A DNA stretch of 64,000 nt from Paracentrotus lividus (GCA_940671915.1 CALNVZ010000174.1:77767487-77831486), one strand, 5' to 3'; positions 47,187 to 60,048 are shown, numbered from the stretch's first letter. The notes: generated from the letters alone by a model not told the origin. Numbers and translations are program-made.

Positions 47187-49367
47187 TTCCCATTACATAC
47201 CTTAAACATTAGTAAATGACTTTTGAAATATTATGTATAATGCAATCGAACGGCATCACAATATTATTGTAACAATGTGTTAGCTTTTATGATCTTGATT
47301 GAAAAAAAAACAAACTCATTATCGCTGCAACTCTCCTAATATTTACCGATAAATTATATTTGGTGGAAAATAATATTTTGTAATTACAACTCCTGAGCTG
47401 AAGGTCGGGTATCATAAGACAAAGCTAAATCGACCAAGAATAACATAAACTTAAATGGAATAATCAAATTTTCGAATAGGAATGGGATACTTTAATGTAT
47501 GTTTATTTTTCTTATTATGCACCGTGGTGTTAAATGCTCTTGATCGTTACCCAAAGAATGACGTTTATTCTATATAAAGCTTCTCCAAGGAAACCTCACC
47601 GTTCAACAACATTAATTGTAGGTCTTGCATATTCTGTTATTGATTCTTACTTAGGAACAAGTGTAATTTTCCGCTGATATTGCTGCGATATGACTAAAAA
47701 ATTCCATGTTTTTCTTTGTGATAAAGCTATAAAGCATGCATACTGTCATAGAGAATTTAAAAGCCTACACTCATGAATGGAGTATAGAAATACATCGTAC
47801 TTATTACATTAGTCACAAGAGAAGGAAAAATCGCACGGTTGATTAAACAGACAAAAAGGTGTTTATTTTATGAAAACGATAACTACATCTACTTCCCTTA
47901 CGATGCATTAGATAGCAGTCTGGGCACGCACACCTCTTTAATGGTGTACTCGACCTGGTGGTATATATTGCCAAATGATACACTGAAACATTACAAAGTG
48001 TGAAGAAAAGAGAAGTTGGAGAGTAATAATGGTCACGCAGTTGATTTTTTTATTTTTTATTTTATTTTTTTTTTTTTTTATACCAAAGCCATACAATTAA
48101 AAGACCATTATGGCGTTTGTGCCGACAAGGGGTCATGGCCTATGTATAACGTTACAATATAAAACATAGGAATAACCGAAAAGTCGTCTTTTGTTTTAAG
48201 TTTTCTACCAGTATTCAATTATTTATAATGTTTGAATATCATTACCACCATTTTTTAAAGAATGGATACTAAAAATGCTTTTAAGAATTCAATTTGTAAG
48301 ATGATATTCAATGAACACTGTCATTTAAAATAAAGAGGTCGATTTTCTGCACAAAATATCTGAAAAATTACAAGATGACTTAATTACTTCTATCATTTTG
48401 AAATTAATATTTTAACACATCGGCTTTGTTTTTAATAGAATAGTCGGAAGTAGAGCCACTTGGTGATTTTTAATAAAGGTTTTGAATATCCGTAAAATGC
48501 GAAGTAAAGTAATATGAAACCATCGCCACTTTCAATGCAGTTAGTTTTCGCAAAGGGAAATAGCGTCAGATGAAAGTATATATATAATTAGATAACCTAT
48601 AAAATTATTGTTACTGAAACATCTCTGAAATTACATAAACTATTCTACCAAGACATTGTCGAATGGAAGACCAGTTTGAAAGGAACTATACTGGGAAATT
48701 CCCCATCTGGACAATCATTTCAAGAAGAATTCCCATCAGATTGTAACATTCCCAATCAATTCCCTGTCCAACAGGCCATACAATAAACTATTCAGTTGGT
48801 AATTGGAGACCTAGATTTTGATAATAAATTTGTAACGGTCTCGTAATGAACATGTTTCTTATTTTGCAGATATTCACCAAAAAAAATGACCTCCATCATA
48901 CTGGAATAAACAAATAAGTGTACGATACTTTTAATCTCTTTAATCTATAACCACGAAAAATCCCTTGAAGTCCAGTCATTGTTTACAAACAATAGTTCAC
49001 CTGCATTTCCTTGCTCGATTTTTAATAACTTTTCGATTAAAAAACTTCGGGTCTATTGACTTATGAAAATGCCAAAGCTGTTTCACTGACTTGAAATTAA
49101 AGTGACCGCTTTCTAGCTATTATTTAAGGAAACAGATATTTCGTAACAATTGTGTAAGATTTGAAGGAAAGGAAATTGAAAATTCATTTTTGTTCATCGA
49201 TTTTTTTTTTATTCCTCAACTTGTCAAGCTGTCATTAAGTCTGGGAAACTTTTTGAACTCGGTGAAATCTGTTTTGTAAAAACCAAACCATTTCAGTAAA
49301 GTTGATATTCCTTTGTATTTACAAAACTGTTTGTCATATTGATTTCTTCCCCCTCTATTACATCATC
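47181..49367. other. Sequence without recognised features
   Basis: AT-rich. Only a T-rich tract at 48045-48080 stands out. It would be intron of the nuclear receptor if the exon at 61 kb is real. Confidence 0.45.
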
Positions 49368-50340
49368 ATTTTGCTCTGGATTTTGGAGTCCTGACGGTAT
49401 CAGACATTGCCCACAAACCTTCTAGAGGCAAATTAAGCCTTATTCTTGTATGTCCACACCACAAAGCCCATTTTGTGTCCCTTTCCAGTTTTGGGGGCTC
49501 CTTTTTTCACCCGGCAGGGCAAGGCCTTCTCAGTCCTAACCACGAAAATGCGTCTGGGGTGTGGGATTGTTATTGTTCTTTAAATTAAATCTGGGTTTAT
49601 GGTTACAGGCTTACGTATATTATCTATATCAAACTTTATTTTTACTAGAGTTCAAATTTGATGTTATTAATGTTCATTCAATGGAATTTTTTTACTATAA
49701 AAAAATTACATTATACAACCATGGCATAAGGGCTCAAACAAAGTTGGCGTCAAAATATTGAAATTAAGGATGTTTAAGGTGTTTTTGCATTCCTTTCTCA
49801 TAGCAAATAAATGCAAAATAATTAAATTTCACACCAATCGAACTTTTTAATTAACAAATTCTCTAAGACAATGTACATAACCTTTATACACACAAATCTA
49901 ACATAAAGAGCAATCACATCTCTATATAGGGTACCAGGAATACTACCCCTTGGAAAATTACCCCCCCCCCCATGAAAACTACCCCCAGAAATAGGGTTCG
50001 TGTTAGGTAGGGTTTAGAGGTATATATTTGGTGGGGTAGTTTTCCGTGGGTAATTATCCAAGGGTCGCTTACCTAGAACCCTATATACATACATCTCAAA
50101 CGCGTTTTCTGAGGCGTTGGCACTCTGGTCAACAAAAAGAGACCCCAAAAGACAAAGGGTGTGGGTTATTGTTAGTTTTAAAAAAAAACGGACATAGAGG
50201 GGATGGTCGGTTTTTTTTTTTTTCTTTCTTTTTTTTTTTTTACTTCAAAGTTAACCGGGGAGGGTTTGAAGAAAAAGTCCAAGGCCGTCAGGACCCGTTG
50301 TGGGAAAATGGGATATTATTAGGCTCATCGACAAAATAAA
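49368..50340. mobile_element. Long-armed inverted-repeat element, copy 3 (diverged), containing a second small hairpin element
   Basis: The left part (CATTTTGCTCTGG, TTTTGGGGGCTCCTTTTT, AAGGCCTTCTCAGTCCTAAC) and right part (TTCTGAGG, TCAACAAAAAGAGACCCC) match the arms of the copies at 10435 and 53203. Inside, 49923-50088 is a separate hairpin: TATAGGGTACC...ACTACCCCTTGG at its left and CCAAGGGTCGCTTACCTAG at its right. Confidence 0.45.
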
Positions 50341-50550
50341 GGTCAAAATTGTTTCCATGTATTTCATTTTTTTAATGAATAAAAAGACCAAGATTCATTT
50401 TTTCTCGAGGGGGATGCTAAAACAAATAGTGCGAGCGCGAATTTAAAGTTCATTATGCATGAATTAGTTACCAAATTGAAGATTACACTTTACTGTGGGC
50501 TACAGGCGCTAAGCCCATGACCCCCCCCCCCACACACACAAGACTACACC

Positions 50551-50583
<33 letters not shown>

Positions 50584-51065
50584 GATAAATTTATATAGCG
50601 CATAATAAGCTTAAGAATCTCTATGCTCTATGATCTATGATCTATGATTGTTGACAAAACCCTCAATTTCATAAGGGGATGTTGGATTAAACATTGCAGA
50701 CATGTATTGCTTATTAAAGAATAATGCGAGTTTGCATAGCGTCCAAGCGGAAACATTCGGGGTTTCAAAAGACAATAAAAAGGGGACTTTTACTAAAAAG
50801 TGCTGAAATATAAATTTTGAAGTGTAAATGTAATCAAAGCAATGTAAAATGCCCTCTCATAATGTATACATTTGCTTGCCCTATATAATGCATAAAAAAA
50901 AACCAAGTATAAGCGCTAGAAAGGGTATGAAGGGCATTTGTGTTTCAGTAGCCCTAATCAACCCCCCCCACACCACCACATTTAGGCCAATGCTTCAGAC
51001 AACTATTTTTTGCTTCCTACAACAGGGGGTTGTTGTTTCCATGCATATTGTCTGGTATTCTTTCT
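50341..51065. repeat. Relative of the 36400-37554 repeat
   Basis: Shares, in order: GTGCGAGCGCGAATTT, TTAGTTACC, CAGGCGCTAAGCCC, AAGGGGACTTTTA, GCGCTAGAAAGGG, GGCCAATGCTTC and TTTCCATGCATATTGTCTGG. An (ATA)n run of about 36 bases lies at 50547-50583. Confidence 0.5.
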
Positions 51066-51094
51066 TCTTTTTAATATGTCTCTCTTACTCGGAC

Positions 51095-51225
51095 ACTCGG
51101 AGACAGCTCCGTGACGGAAAAATATCATAGATTTAAGCATGTTCAACTTTCCCGCGACCACAGACGTCGCGGAGACTCATGAAACGTCGCGGAGATTCCG
51201 GAGACGTCTCCGTGACACCTCTATG
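51095..51225. repeat. GAGACGTCTCC repeat, inverted relative to 2560-2690
   Basis: GGAGACAGCTCCGTGACGG, then CATGTTCAACTTTCCCGCG, GACGTCGCGGAGACTCATGA and GGAGACGTCTCCGTGACA. It aligns with the minus strand of the repeat near 2.6 kb. Confidence 0.6.
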
Positions 51226-51594
51226 AGTAGTATATATGTTTTGTTCTCTCTTTTTCTTTTTTTTTCTTTTTTTTATAATAAAAAAAAAATCACAAAAATC
51301 ACAAAACCTTTATTTTAGTATAAAAGAAAGTCCCAAACTGGTCTCCAATCCTTCTCATGGCAAGTAAAATATTATTATAATATACATGCGAAATGAAAAC
51401 TGATTATATTTATTACACCCACTTATTTAAAGCTCCTGTAATAAGGTAATTGTAAAAGAACTATTGCTTGATTTTCGGCTGTATTATGTACCTATCAATC
51501 AAGAATAAATTCCACTATAATCATATTTCAGTATAAACAGTCAAATGTTTTACTTCTGCCCTTGTCAAAAACAATGAAAATAACTAAACCTATA

Positions 51595-52009
51595 CAGTCT
51601 GTGTCAAAAAATTGTACAGTCGGGGAAAAATAATTTAGGTGTGAAATCTTGTCAAATAATGTGTGTTTGTGGTATCAAATTAAAGCCAAAATATATAATG
51701 CACTTTGTTTTGTATATATATATATTTTGCTTTCCTAAAACAAAAGTTATGCTTAAAATTGTGTGACACAGACAATTTGTGAAACCTACACAAAGACATG
51801 GGACGGTGTGCGAAAAATTGATTTTTCTTGATTGTAGAAAAGTAGTCTTATCTCAAAATTTACAGCACCAAATGTGAGGGGAAAAATGCAGAAGAAAGTT
51901 TGATTTTCTTGCTCAATGAAAATATCATACAATACCAGGTAGTGATTAATCTTCATACTATAAAGAAAAGGAAGTTTTCCACTTGTACCATTTTATTTGA
52001 TACAGACTG
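51595..52009. mobile_element. Mariner-like MITE, 415 bp, TA target duplication
   Basis: Ends CAGTCTGTGTCAAA and TTTGATACAGACTG are inverted, extending to GTACAG / TTGTACC. TA lies at 51593-51594 and 52010-52011. No coding content. The nearby copy 52331-52750 has the same interior. Confidence 0.65.
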
Positions 52010-52330
52010 TACACTATGTATAGTCAAAATGACCACTATATGGGATCCATTTTGAGCCATATACGTCATTCCAGGCCACTTGGCCCATGCCCGATATGTT
52101 AAACAATAATTGACCGGGATGGCATATGTCCCTAATTGACTAAGAATCGGTTCATTTTAACCCTTCATAAACCTAAATCTACTTTACACAATCGCAAACA
52201 TAGCCTTTTTAGTTAGATTGCCATGGCCCCCTATAATAGAGACTGAGAGGGCCGTGGCCCATAAAGGGGCTCCAAAACTGTGATGTTTACTTTTTACAGA
52301 AAACTTTTACCAAGGTCATTTGATAATCGA

Positions 52331-52750
52331 CAGTCTGTGTCAAAATAATGGTACAGTCAGGGAAAAAATATTTAGGTATGAAATCTTCTCAAATTATGTG
52401 TGAACATGGTGAATATGTACCAACTTAAAGCCATAAGATTCTTCTTGCTGATGCACTTTGTTTTGTATAATTTGCTTTAGTAAAAACAAAAGTTATGCTA
52501 AATTATTGTTTCGGTGCGCTGAATTCATGGCTGTTATGTGCGAAACCCATAGAAAAGCATGCGCAAAGTACATTTTTTCTTGATTATAGAAAACTGGTCA
52601 TATCTCAAGACACCAAATGGGATGAAAAAATTGCAGAAGAAAGCCCGATTTTTCTACTTTGTTGAAATACCAAACAATTTTAGAATGTGATTAATTTTCA
52701 TACTTTAAAAATATGTTTTCCACTTGTACCATTTTATATGACACATATTG
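52331..52750. mobile_element. Second, diverged copy of the mariner-like MITE
   Basis: Starts CAGTCTGTGTCAAAATAATG and runs parallel to 51595-52009 (TTAGGT.TGAAATCTT, GCACTTTGTTTTGTATA, TTTTCTTGATTATAGAAAA, TTTTCCACTTGTACCATTTT). The right end is decayed. Confidence 0.6.
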
Positions 52751-53202
52751 CATTTTCACAGAATCTTGAAGTTCATAACTACACATAATGTGAGAAATTA
52801 ATTTGATTATCGAATCCAATACGGTGACGTCACACTTCTGTCCCATACTCAATATAAAGGACCTGCCTTATGGAATACTTTACCATTATAAAACAAAAGC
52901 TGAAACATACAAAAATTTTGTAAATCTGTTTCATATCTGAACGCTTAAGATTACATGTGATGTAATTGTTAAATTTTTGTTTTACGCTGTATCTTTATCT
53001 ATATTAAGGGATCAATTATTTTAGTTTTCATCAACTTCTTTTGATCCCATGCACCACATTTTTATTTACCTATTGTCTCGTATGTAATAGGTTTTCGCAG
53101 ATTTTTTCCCCAATTATCATTATATTTTCATGAGTATAGTGTTACATAGGCATACACACTGTCCGTGATAAAGGTTGAATATTTCTTTTACTGCTCTAGC
53201 AA

Positions 53203-54130
53203 CATAATTTTGCTCCGGCTTTAATATATTGAATAATATGTTTGTCCCTAGATTTACTTTTTTGGACCCTGGCAATAGTGGACATTCTTCCAACCCTTCA
53301 AGGAGACTTTTTTTTTCAAACAAGATTTGTCAATCCCCATTTTTGTCATTTCCCCCTCATTTTCGGGCCATTTTTTGTTTACCCCACCGAGTGTGCCCCC
53401 CCCCCTCAGTCCTACCTCCAGGAAACGCATCTGTTGTTAGTATTCTTAAAGTTAAATTTAGGTTCATGTTGACAGGCTTATGTCTCTAGGGGAGGGGCTG
53501 AAGTAAATAGTGTGATTGGCAAAACTTCGGAATATTTTATTCCACTACGCTGAAAACAAAAGAAGTAAAAAACAACCTTAAAGCCCAAGTATAGTTGTAG
53601 TAGAGAAAATTAATTTTTTTTAAAAACTTGCTCAACTTGTCCTCATAGTGTTCTAATGACATATCAATATATAGACAAAGGATATAATCAGGTCCCATGC
53701 CTGTCTTTCCATGATATGTAATAGTTTGCATGAGCACGGGGAGATGTTCATAACAAATGAGGCCATACTTCCTTCACTCTCACCCCAGAACTCTGGGCAT
53801 GCCAACCAGCAGCTGATTGGTATATAGCGTGAGTGAATTCTGTGTGCACAGTCTGTGTATGGAAGAGCATATACTTTGCACACAAACCGCTGTATGTTGC
53901 CATTGTGCCTGTGATATCCTATCGATTGTGGCACTCTCAATAGATATATTTACACAGTTTTGTTGCTAAATTCAGGTGTTAGAGTGGATTTAATAACAAA
54001 TCCTTTTGTACTCAGAGGTTAATTGAGGTATTCATTCATATTATTCTGCTCTGGAAGCAAAACAAAAAATATATTCTCCCAATACTATACATGAGCTTTA
54101 AACCCTTAAATTTTATCATTTCCCCCTAAT

Positions 54131-54190
<60 letters not shown>

Positions 54191-54665
54191 CCTTGATGAC
54201 AAGGTTCATGTGAATGATGATTATAGATTATTTTTCATTTTGATTTATGTTTGGCTGAGATTCTACAAAACAATTTTGGGAAGATAGTAATTTCCATCTT
54301 GTAAAAATGAATAAATCAATGTTGAACCCCAATCAAAATAAATGTCGACCCCTCCCCTAGACAAAAGACTTGAGCACGGGACCATAAAATTAGATTTAAC
54401 TTAAAGAACAACACCAACACTACATCGCAGACGTGTTTCCTTAGGGTAAGACTGAGGGGGCCTCGATGGGTCGCGTAAACAAAAAGGGGCCCCCAAAATA
54501 AGAAAAAAATGAAGAAAAAACTGGCCATCCTGGGGGACTGACAAACTTTTTTTGAATAAAAATCCCCGTGAAGGGTTCAGGGAACTTTCAAAATAAAGCC
54601 AGGGTCCCTGATAGTGAAAGCGGTGACAAACATGTTAAAAAAATCAAAGCCGGAGCAAAATAATG
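53203..54665. mobile_element. Long-armed inverted-repeat element, copy 2, 1.46 kb
   Basis: Left end TTTTGCTCCGGCTTTAAT and right end TCAAAGCCGGAGCAAAA are inverted. The arms of about 270-330 bases match the 10435-11266 copy (CCCTCAGTCCTACC, GGGCCATTTTTTG, GGTTCATG..GACAGGCTT and inverses). The centre (about 53520-54320) is longer than in copy 1 and includes a 56-base T run. Confidence 0.65.
54133..54188. repeat. 56-base T run
   Basis: Uninterrupted T; within the central part of the 53203-54665 element. Confidence 0.95.
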
Positions 54666-55639
54666 TCGCTGGAGCCGAAAAAAATTATTCCATCTTTATG
54701 ATGAACAGTGTATTTCAAATGTACGCATTTGCATGCTTGCGCTATGTATAATATAAATGTGGAAAATCCAATTTTGAACTTTAACAAAATGCCATATATA
54801 TATATATACAGACTTTATTTCGTCAGAGTGCAAATAGAAACATTGAAAAGGAGAAAACGATACAATTATGAATCATTGAAAATACTCAATCATTGTGATC
54901 GATTATTCAAGCATTTCGCTTTCAAGTGGATAACCGAAAAGTGGCATTTTTTAATAAATATATTTTAACGAGGTCAAAGAATTCTAAATCACCTTATCGT
55001 AAGCATGTAATTTGTTGTAATAAAACCAGTTGTGGTGAAAAGGGGTGCGCCTCACAATTATATACATAATATACATATATTTTATTTATTTATTTATTTT
55101 TATTATTATTTTTTTGTTGGTTATTTAAAAAAAAAAAAAATATTTTATTTTTTTTTTTTGGGGGTGGGGGAGGGAACGCTTATCGAACATAAAGCCAAAT
55201 ACATAAAAGGGAACCGTATGCCCCTCCTTTTCTCCGAATTTGCCGCCCCCTTCTCGCCCTAATAGAAAGAACAAAAAAGGAGGCAAACTTACCATGTAGT
55301 GTTATCGACTGATATGGTAGATCAAGTTGAAGCTCCAGGTTATGCATAATGTGAAATATGTTGTCTCAAAACAAGGTGGTTTACACACTTCTTTTACCTT
55401 TGACAAGTTTTTATTTTATTTTGTCGGAGTTTGAATGAATGACGCTGGAAGATAAATCACACGTAATCCCCTGGTTAGTGTAATTTTTTAAGCCATGAGT
55501 TCAAATTAGAGATGAACTCATGGAAAATGCTTTTTAATAGTATTACCTCAGCATTTTTCCCTCCCAAGATATATTAATTGTCAAAATTTTATATTATAAA
55601 TTCTCAGTTGCAAGAGTTCGAAGATCAGCAATGAATAGA

Positions 55640-56240
55640 AACATCTATTGACCATTTCTTGCTCTCCTGATTATGTTATAATTATAGTCGTCGTTTCAAT
55701 ATTCTTGTTTAATTCAAGCTCTCTTATGTATATAACGATGTTTTCAGCAAGCAAATTCTTGTCACATTCTCTAATAGATTCCACCCGACCGTCTTGGCGG
55801 CGACCAAACGAGATAAGAAGCTCTCCGTGAGATAGGCGCCGTTTAAAAGCTGATGGAAGGTGGTGACGGTAGCTCGCGTGGTGTACAGTAGCAAAAATCA
55901 TCAATTATTCTGTAGTTCAATTATTCGCGCCCACATCACGTCCTTGATCACAATCGATAGTTGAACGATTGTGATTGGTGAAGGGTGAACTTGTATCAAT
56001 AATGAACAAATCAGCCTCTGCTTAAAACACACTTTATTAGTTTTAATAACAAGTTGTCAGCTATTATTCCGGCATTCAGCCCCGCTCAACCTGTATGATA
56101 TTGGGATAACAATAGAGGAGGGTTCATTTGGAAGGTAAAAGCGCCACGACCACTCTGATCACGTGGAGAATTTATGATTGACAGGTGTCAGTCAAAGGAT
56201 TATACACACCCACTTCAGTATTACAAATATAAGTATCTTA
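55640..56240. other. Unique-looking segment with CCAAT-like and CpG words
   Basis: Contains CACGTGGAG, CCAATCACAATCG (minus strand), CACCCGACCGTCTTGGCGGCG and GATAGGCGCCGTTT. An open frame of 77 codons exists on the minus strand (55671-55904) but shows no known domain. It could hold a non-coding exon or regulatory element; nothing decides this. Confidence 0.25.
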
Positions 56241-56491
56241 TACGTTATAGATATATTGGATAGCTCAGCTGAGCATGTGGTTTGAATATTGCCCAAGCAC
56301 AACACAAAAAAGAAAACAAAATATGTGGACAAAGAGAGAGAAGATAAAAAATGAGAGAATTACATCAAACATGTTGTGTAGACTATACAATTCGCTTATC
56401 ATGTTTTTCTTCTTGCATCTCCCACCCTGGTACGCTAATTACGTGATGTGCATAATCATTATTATGAACATAATCCTCCGTATTGTTTTAC

Positions 56492-56625
56492 CAGGCGCGG
56501 ATCCAAGAAAGTCGAATTGAATGCATTTCGGGGGCCCAATTGTCTGGGGACAAAGAGCCGCTTTTGTTCCCAGACAATTGGGCCCCCGAAATGCATTCAA
56601 TTCGATTTTCTTCGATCCGTGCCTG
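56492..56625. mobile_element. 134-bp near-perfect foldback element with TTTAC duplication
   Basis: Arms 56492-56553 and 56564-56625 (62 bases each) are inverted copies with about five mismatches. Ends CAGGCGCGGATCC and GGATCGAAG-type complement. TTTAC directly precedes and follows the element. The loop is about 10 bases. Confidence 0.75.
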
Positions 56626-56863
56626 TTTACTACTACTACCACCACCACCACTATATATAATATATATATATATTATATATTATTAATAGTTCATCTGTGG
56701 AATGAGGCTGTATTGATCGAGTCATTTACACCCCTCCCTACACACTCCCCTTCTCTTTCTCTCTGTCTCTCTCTATTTATTTTATTTTATTTTATTTGTC
56801 TTATTTCAGAAGGGTAGCTCCATCAATGATCAAAGAGCTCTCTCTCTCTCTCCGCTCTCTGTC

Positions 56864-56868
<5 letters not shown>

Positions 56869-56910
<42 letters not shown>
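56869..56910. repeat. (CT)n microsatellite
   Basis: About 42 bases of CT within a longer pyrimidine-rich stretch (56700-56950). Confidence 0.9.
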
Positions 56911-56918
<8 letters not shown>

Positions 56919-57651
56919 TTCTTTTTTTCGTCTTTCCCCTCTCTCTACCTCCCCCTAAGTTATGTTCAAATTTGCTTCGTATTCATCATCTATTCACATT
57001 TATATATTGTAATCTAGATCTGGACTATGAATATGCAAACAAGCATGAACAATAAAAACAGTGCAGTTTGTATCTGGCTCAGCTAATGTTCAGGCATGGG
57101 CGTAAAAGACTTTGGTTCAGGTAATATTTACATTTTCGTTTAGTCGGATTGAATTTTCTCACCGCATAATGTACCTTTTCCAATTTTAATACACAATTAT
57201 AGTGTGTTTTATGAGCACATGTTGTAGAGTAAATGGAAAATTGAAAGATCTATACTTCTCTCCCACCCCTCAAAATAATTACATCCACAAATTTGTTCAA
57301 TTCTTGAGGCATTGTATCCATTTCTTTAGTCCAGAAAGTAGGCACGTTGTGAGTGATATAAGAAGCAGAGTCAAGGATGGCGGGTATATGTTTGTCAGAT
57401 ATATTATATATTGATATTATATAAAAAGGAAACGTCAGTTATCATAACCCTTGGACTCAAGATGCTATTGGTTTTCAGTTTGCATTCAGCGCTCTTTCAA
57501 TTTTGTATTTGAAAAGTAAAGAATAAATAAACTTTACTCAATTATTAATATTTTCCGCAGAGTGAGCGGAGAATTTTCTTCAAGGTGAAGAAGAGAGTGT
57601 ACGTGAGGGTGTGCGTGTAGGTGTAGGTGTGTGTGTATACTATACGGTGAG

Positions 57652-57830
57652 TATGAGAGAGAGAGAGAGAGAAGAGCAAGAGAGAGAGAGAGAGGGAGAG
57701 AGAAAGAGTGGGAGAGAGAAAGAGTGAGAGAGAAGAGAGAGTGAGAGAGAAGAGAGAGTTAGAGAGAGCAGAAGAAGAAGAGTAGAGGGGGAGAAGAAGA
57801 AGAAAGAGAGAGAGAGATATATGAAAAAGA
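57652..57830. repeat. (GA)n-rich tract
   Basis: GAGA, GAGAGAGT and GAAGAA units. The serine/leucine-rich frames across it are artefacts. Confidence 0.85.
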
Positions 57831-59149
57831 CGAGAATATCTTCGTCGAAATATAAAAAGGGGATATACCTCACTTTCATACACCATTCGGCATGTGTACA
57901 CTGTCCTACACTGTTCTCAAAGAATAAACATGTAGTTTGCTAGTATTTTATTTTTAATATAATACTTCACGACTTTAAAGAGTTGGTAATTCCAAAATCT
58001 AACTAGGAATGAAGGGTTTTTAATTATTTTTCTTGGAGATGGGTTAGGGTATAAAGATTGGCTTCACCTTGTGCTAGCTGATGTGCACATGTTAAGATAC
58101 AAACTGTAAATAATTTCTGAAAACAATCTTTGACTTGTTATTTGTATGATTTTAAATAATTCCCTCTTGATATATTTATATGAGTTTGGAATATGCTTTC
58201 GAAGTAAGAAATTTGAATATATTACAGCCCAGATTAGTTTACGATTTTTATTTGTTTCTGATGTAAACATCACATGTATTTCAGCACTTTGGCCGCCTAA
58301 TATAATAATGATGAGGTTTTGTATTACCTGAAGATGGAAATATATCAATGAATATTTCAGTCTTCATGGTATCATATTATTTCATTTCTATTTTCACAGT
58401 TTACTTCCCACTGAATCTATAATAAATAATATATAATCATGTATATTTATCCTTTGTGATCGGTAATGTAATATTGGATTTGTAAGTATATGGACCACTA
58501 TATACTCGGAAGATGGTATTTCTTTCAGCGGTAAATGATTTTCTTTCTTTTACCATCAGAAGCTCAAATTTAGCATGCGAATAAATCAAATTTGTGAGTT
58601 TTTTCTCTTTTCAGGCTAGAAGTACCGAAATGACGTGGATTTTGAAACAATTGGTAGTGTCTATGAGTCGGCACACGCACAGGTGCCCCCTCCTTTCTTC
58701 TACTTTTAAACAAGAGCTCGGTGTGTATTTACTAATAAAATCATATACTCACTGACTACGCATCCAAGCATTAATGCCTGACAAGATTATCAAATGAGAA
58801 AACTCGTTGAATTTCTGTCAGTTTTGATAACGATTTGTAAAGTCATGCTAACAGAAATCATAAACATGTATCTGTGAGATTGGAGTAAGAAAGGAAAGAT
58901 ATTTTGGGATTTCCATCCTTTTCCCCCTTTTTTCTATTGATATTGCTTGCTTTATCATTATGTGTGAGCATTAACGCATTGATGTCTCGGATCTTGTTGG
59001 AGATATCTTGGATTCGATGAAATAAAATTTGAGCAATGAGGGATGAAATTCCGTGCGTGACTATCACAATTGGTGATGAAATTCCCTTCCGACGATTGAA
59101 AAGTAGTTAATTGTATTGGACGATAACTCATGACCAAAAGGTCTATTAT

Positions 59150-59580
59150 TAGTGCTCCTTGCTAAGATCCTCTAACCATGATCGTCCAAAAGGAGGGAAG
59201 AACTTACTTTGACATCTTAACAAATTATTTCGATGTTTTGGGCTGCAATTACCAGCGCCACTGACATTGCTTAATATATTTATTGAGGATGGGTTGTGCG
59301 GAGGTGAAGAAGGGGCTCTCTGCGTGAAGCGCTGCGTATTCTTTTGGTGGTAAATGAGGTGTAATGTATCGGTTTTATTATGGATTGGATAGCGCGCGCT
59401 GAGGAGGAAAGATACGCCGCGGCAGACGACACGACATTCAGAGAGCAACCAGGCGAATGAATTACAGAGCGGGGATATTGAAGATGATCGATGCGACAGC
59501 ACATGGGCTGGAGAAGATCTGTTATGAAGGAACGATAACAATGAGATAGGAAACATGCACCCACTGATCATGGTTACCAT
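59150..59580 (-). other. Open stretch, possible untranslated or 5' exon
   Basis: The minus strand is open for 143 codons in unique, GC-richer sequence (SSPPHNPSSINILSNVSG...). A GTAAGT donor near 59212 would end the frame in phase 1, compatible with the 46835 exon of the nuclear receptor. No domain is recognisable, and a chance frame is as likely. Confidence 0.2.
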
Positions 59581-60048
59581 AACAATAGAAGAAGAGTCAC
59601 GGCAGCAAGATAGAATTTTATAATTTATAAATGATTGGAGAAGTTATGATACCCCTTATGACATCGCAACAAAACTATTTTGATCAAGCGGATGATACCT
59701 ACAGGCCTATACAGATCGAGCAATTTAAACGAAAAAGCTCTTTAAATGAGAGCAAAAGATGCCACATTACCATATTTACCAGATATTGTATTTTAGCATT
59801 AAAATGTCAGCATAGTTCACCAGGCCGCGTTAAACCATGGCCACTAACGTGAACACGTTTATGAAATTATGTTCCAACACCGATCGCAGATGCAAAAACA
59901 AAATAATAATAACCACAACAAAATAATGAAAACGAAAACAAAGACAGAAAAAAAAACAAGCAATTAAACAAAAACAAAAACGTGTCATGGTGACGGGCGG
60001 TGCACTCCACCAAAATTGTACGTTTCACAATAAAATGGTATAAAAGAA

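Noticed and set aside
57545-57901. 118-codon leucine/serine-rich minus-strand frame resembling membrane segments
   Set aside because: It is the translation of a GA/CT tract; the hydrophobic look comes from CTC and TCT codons.
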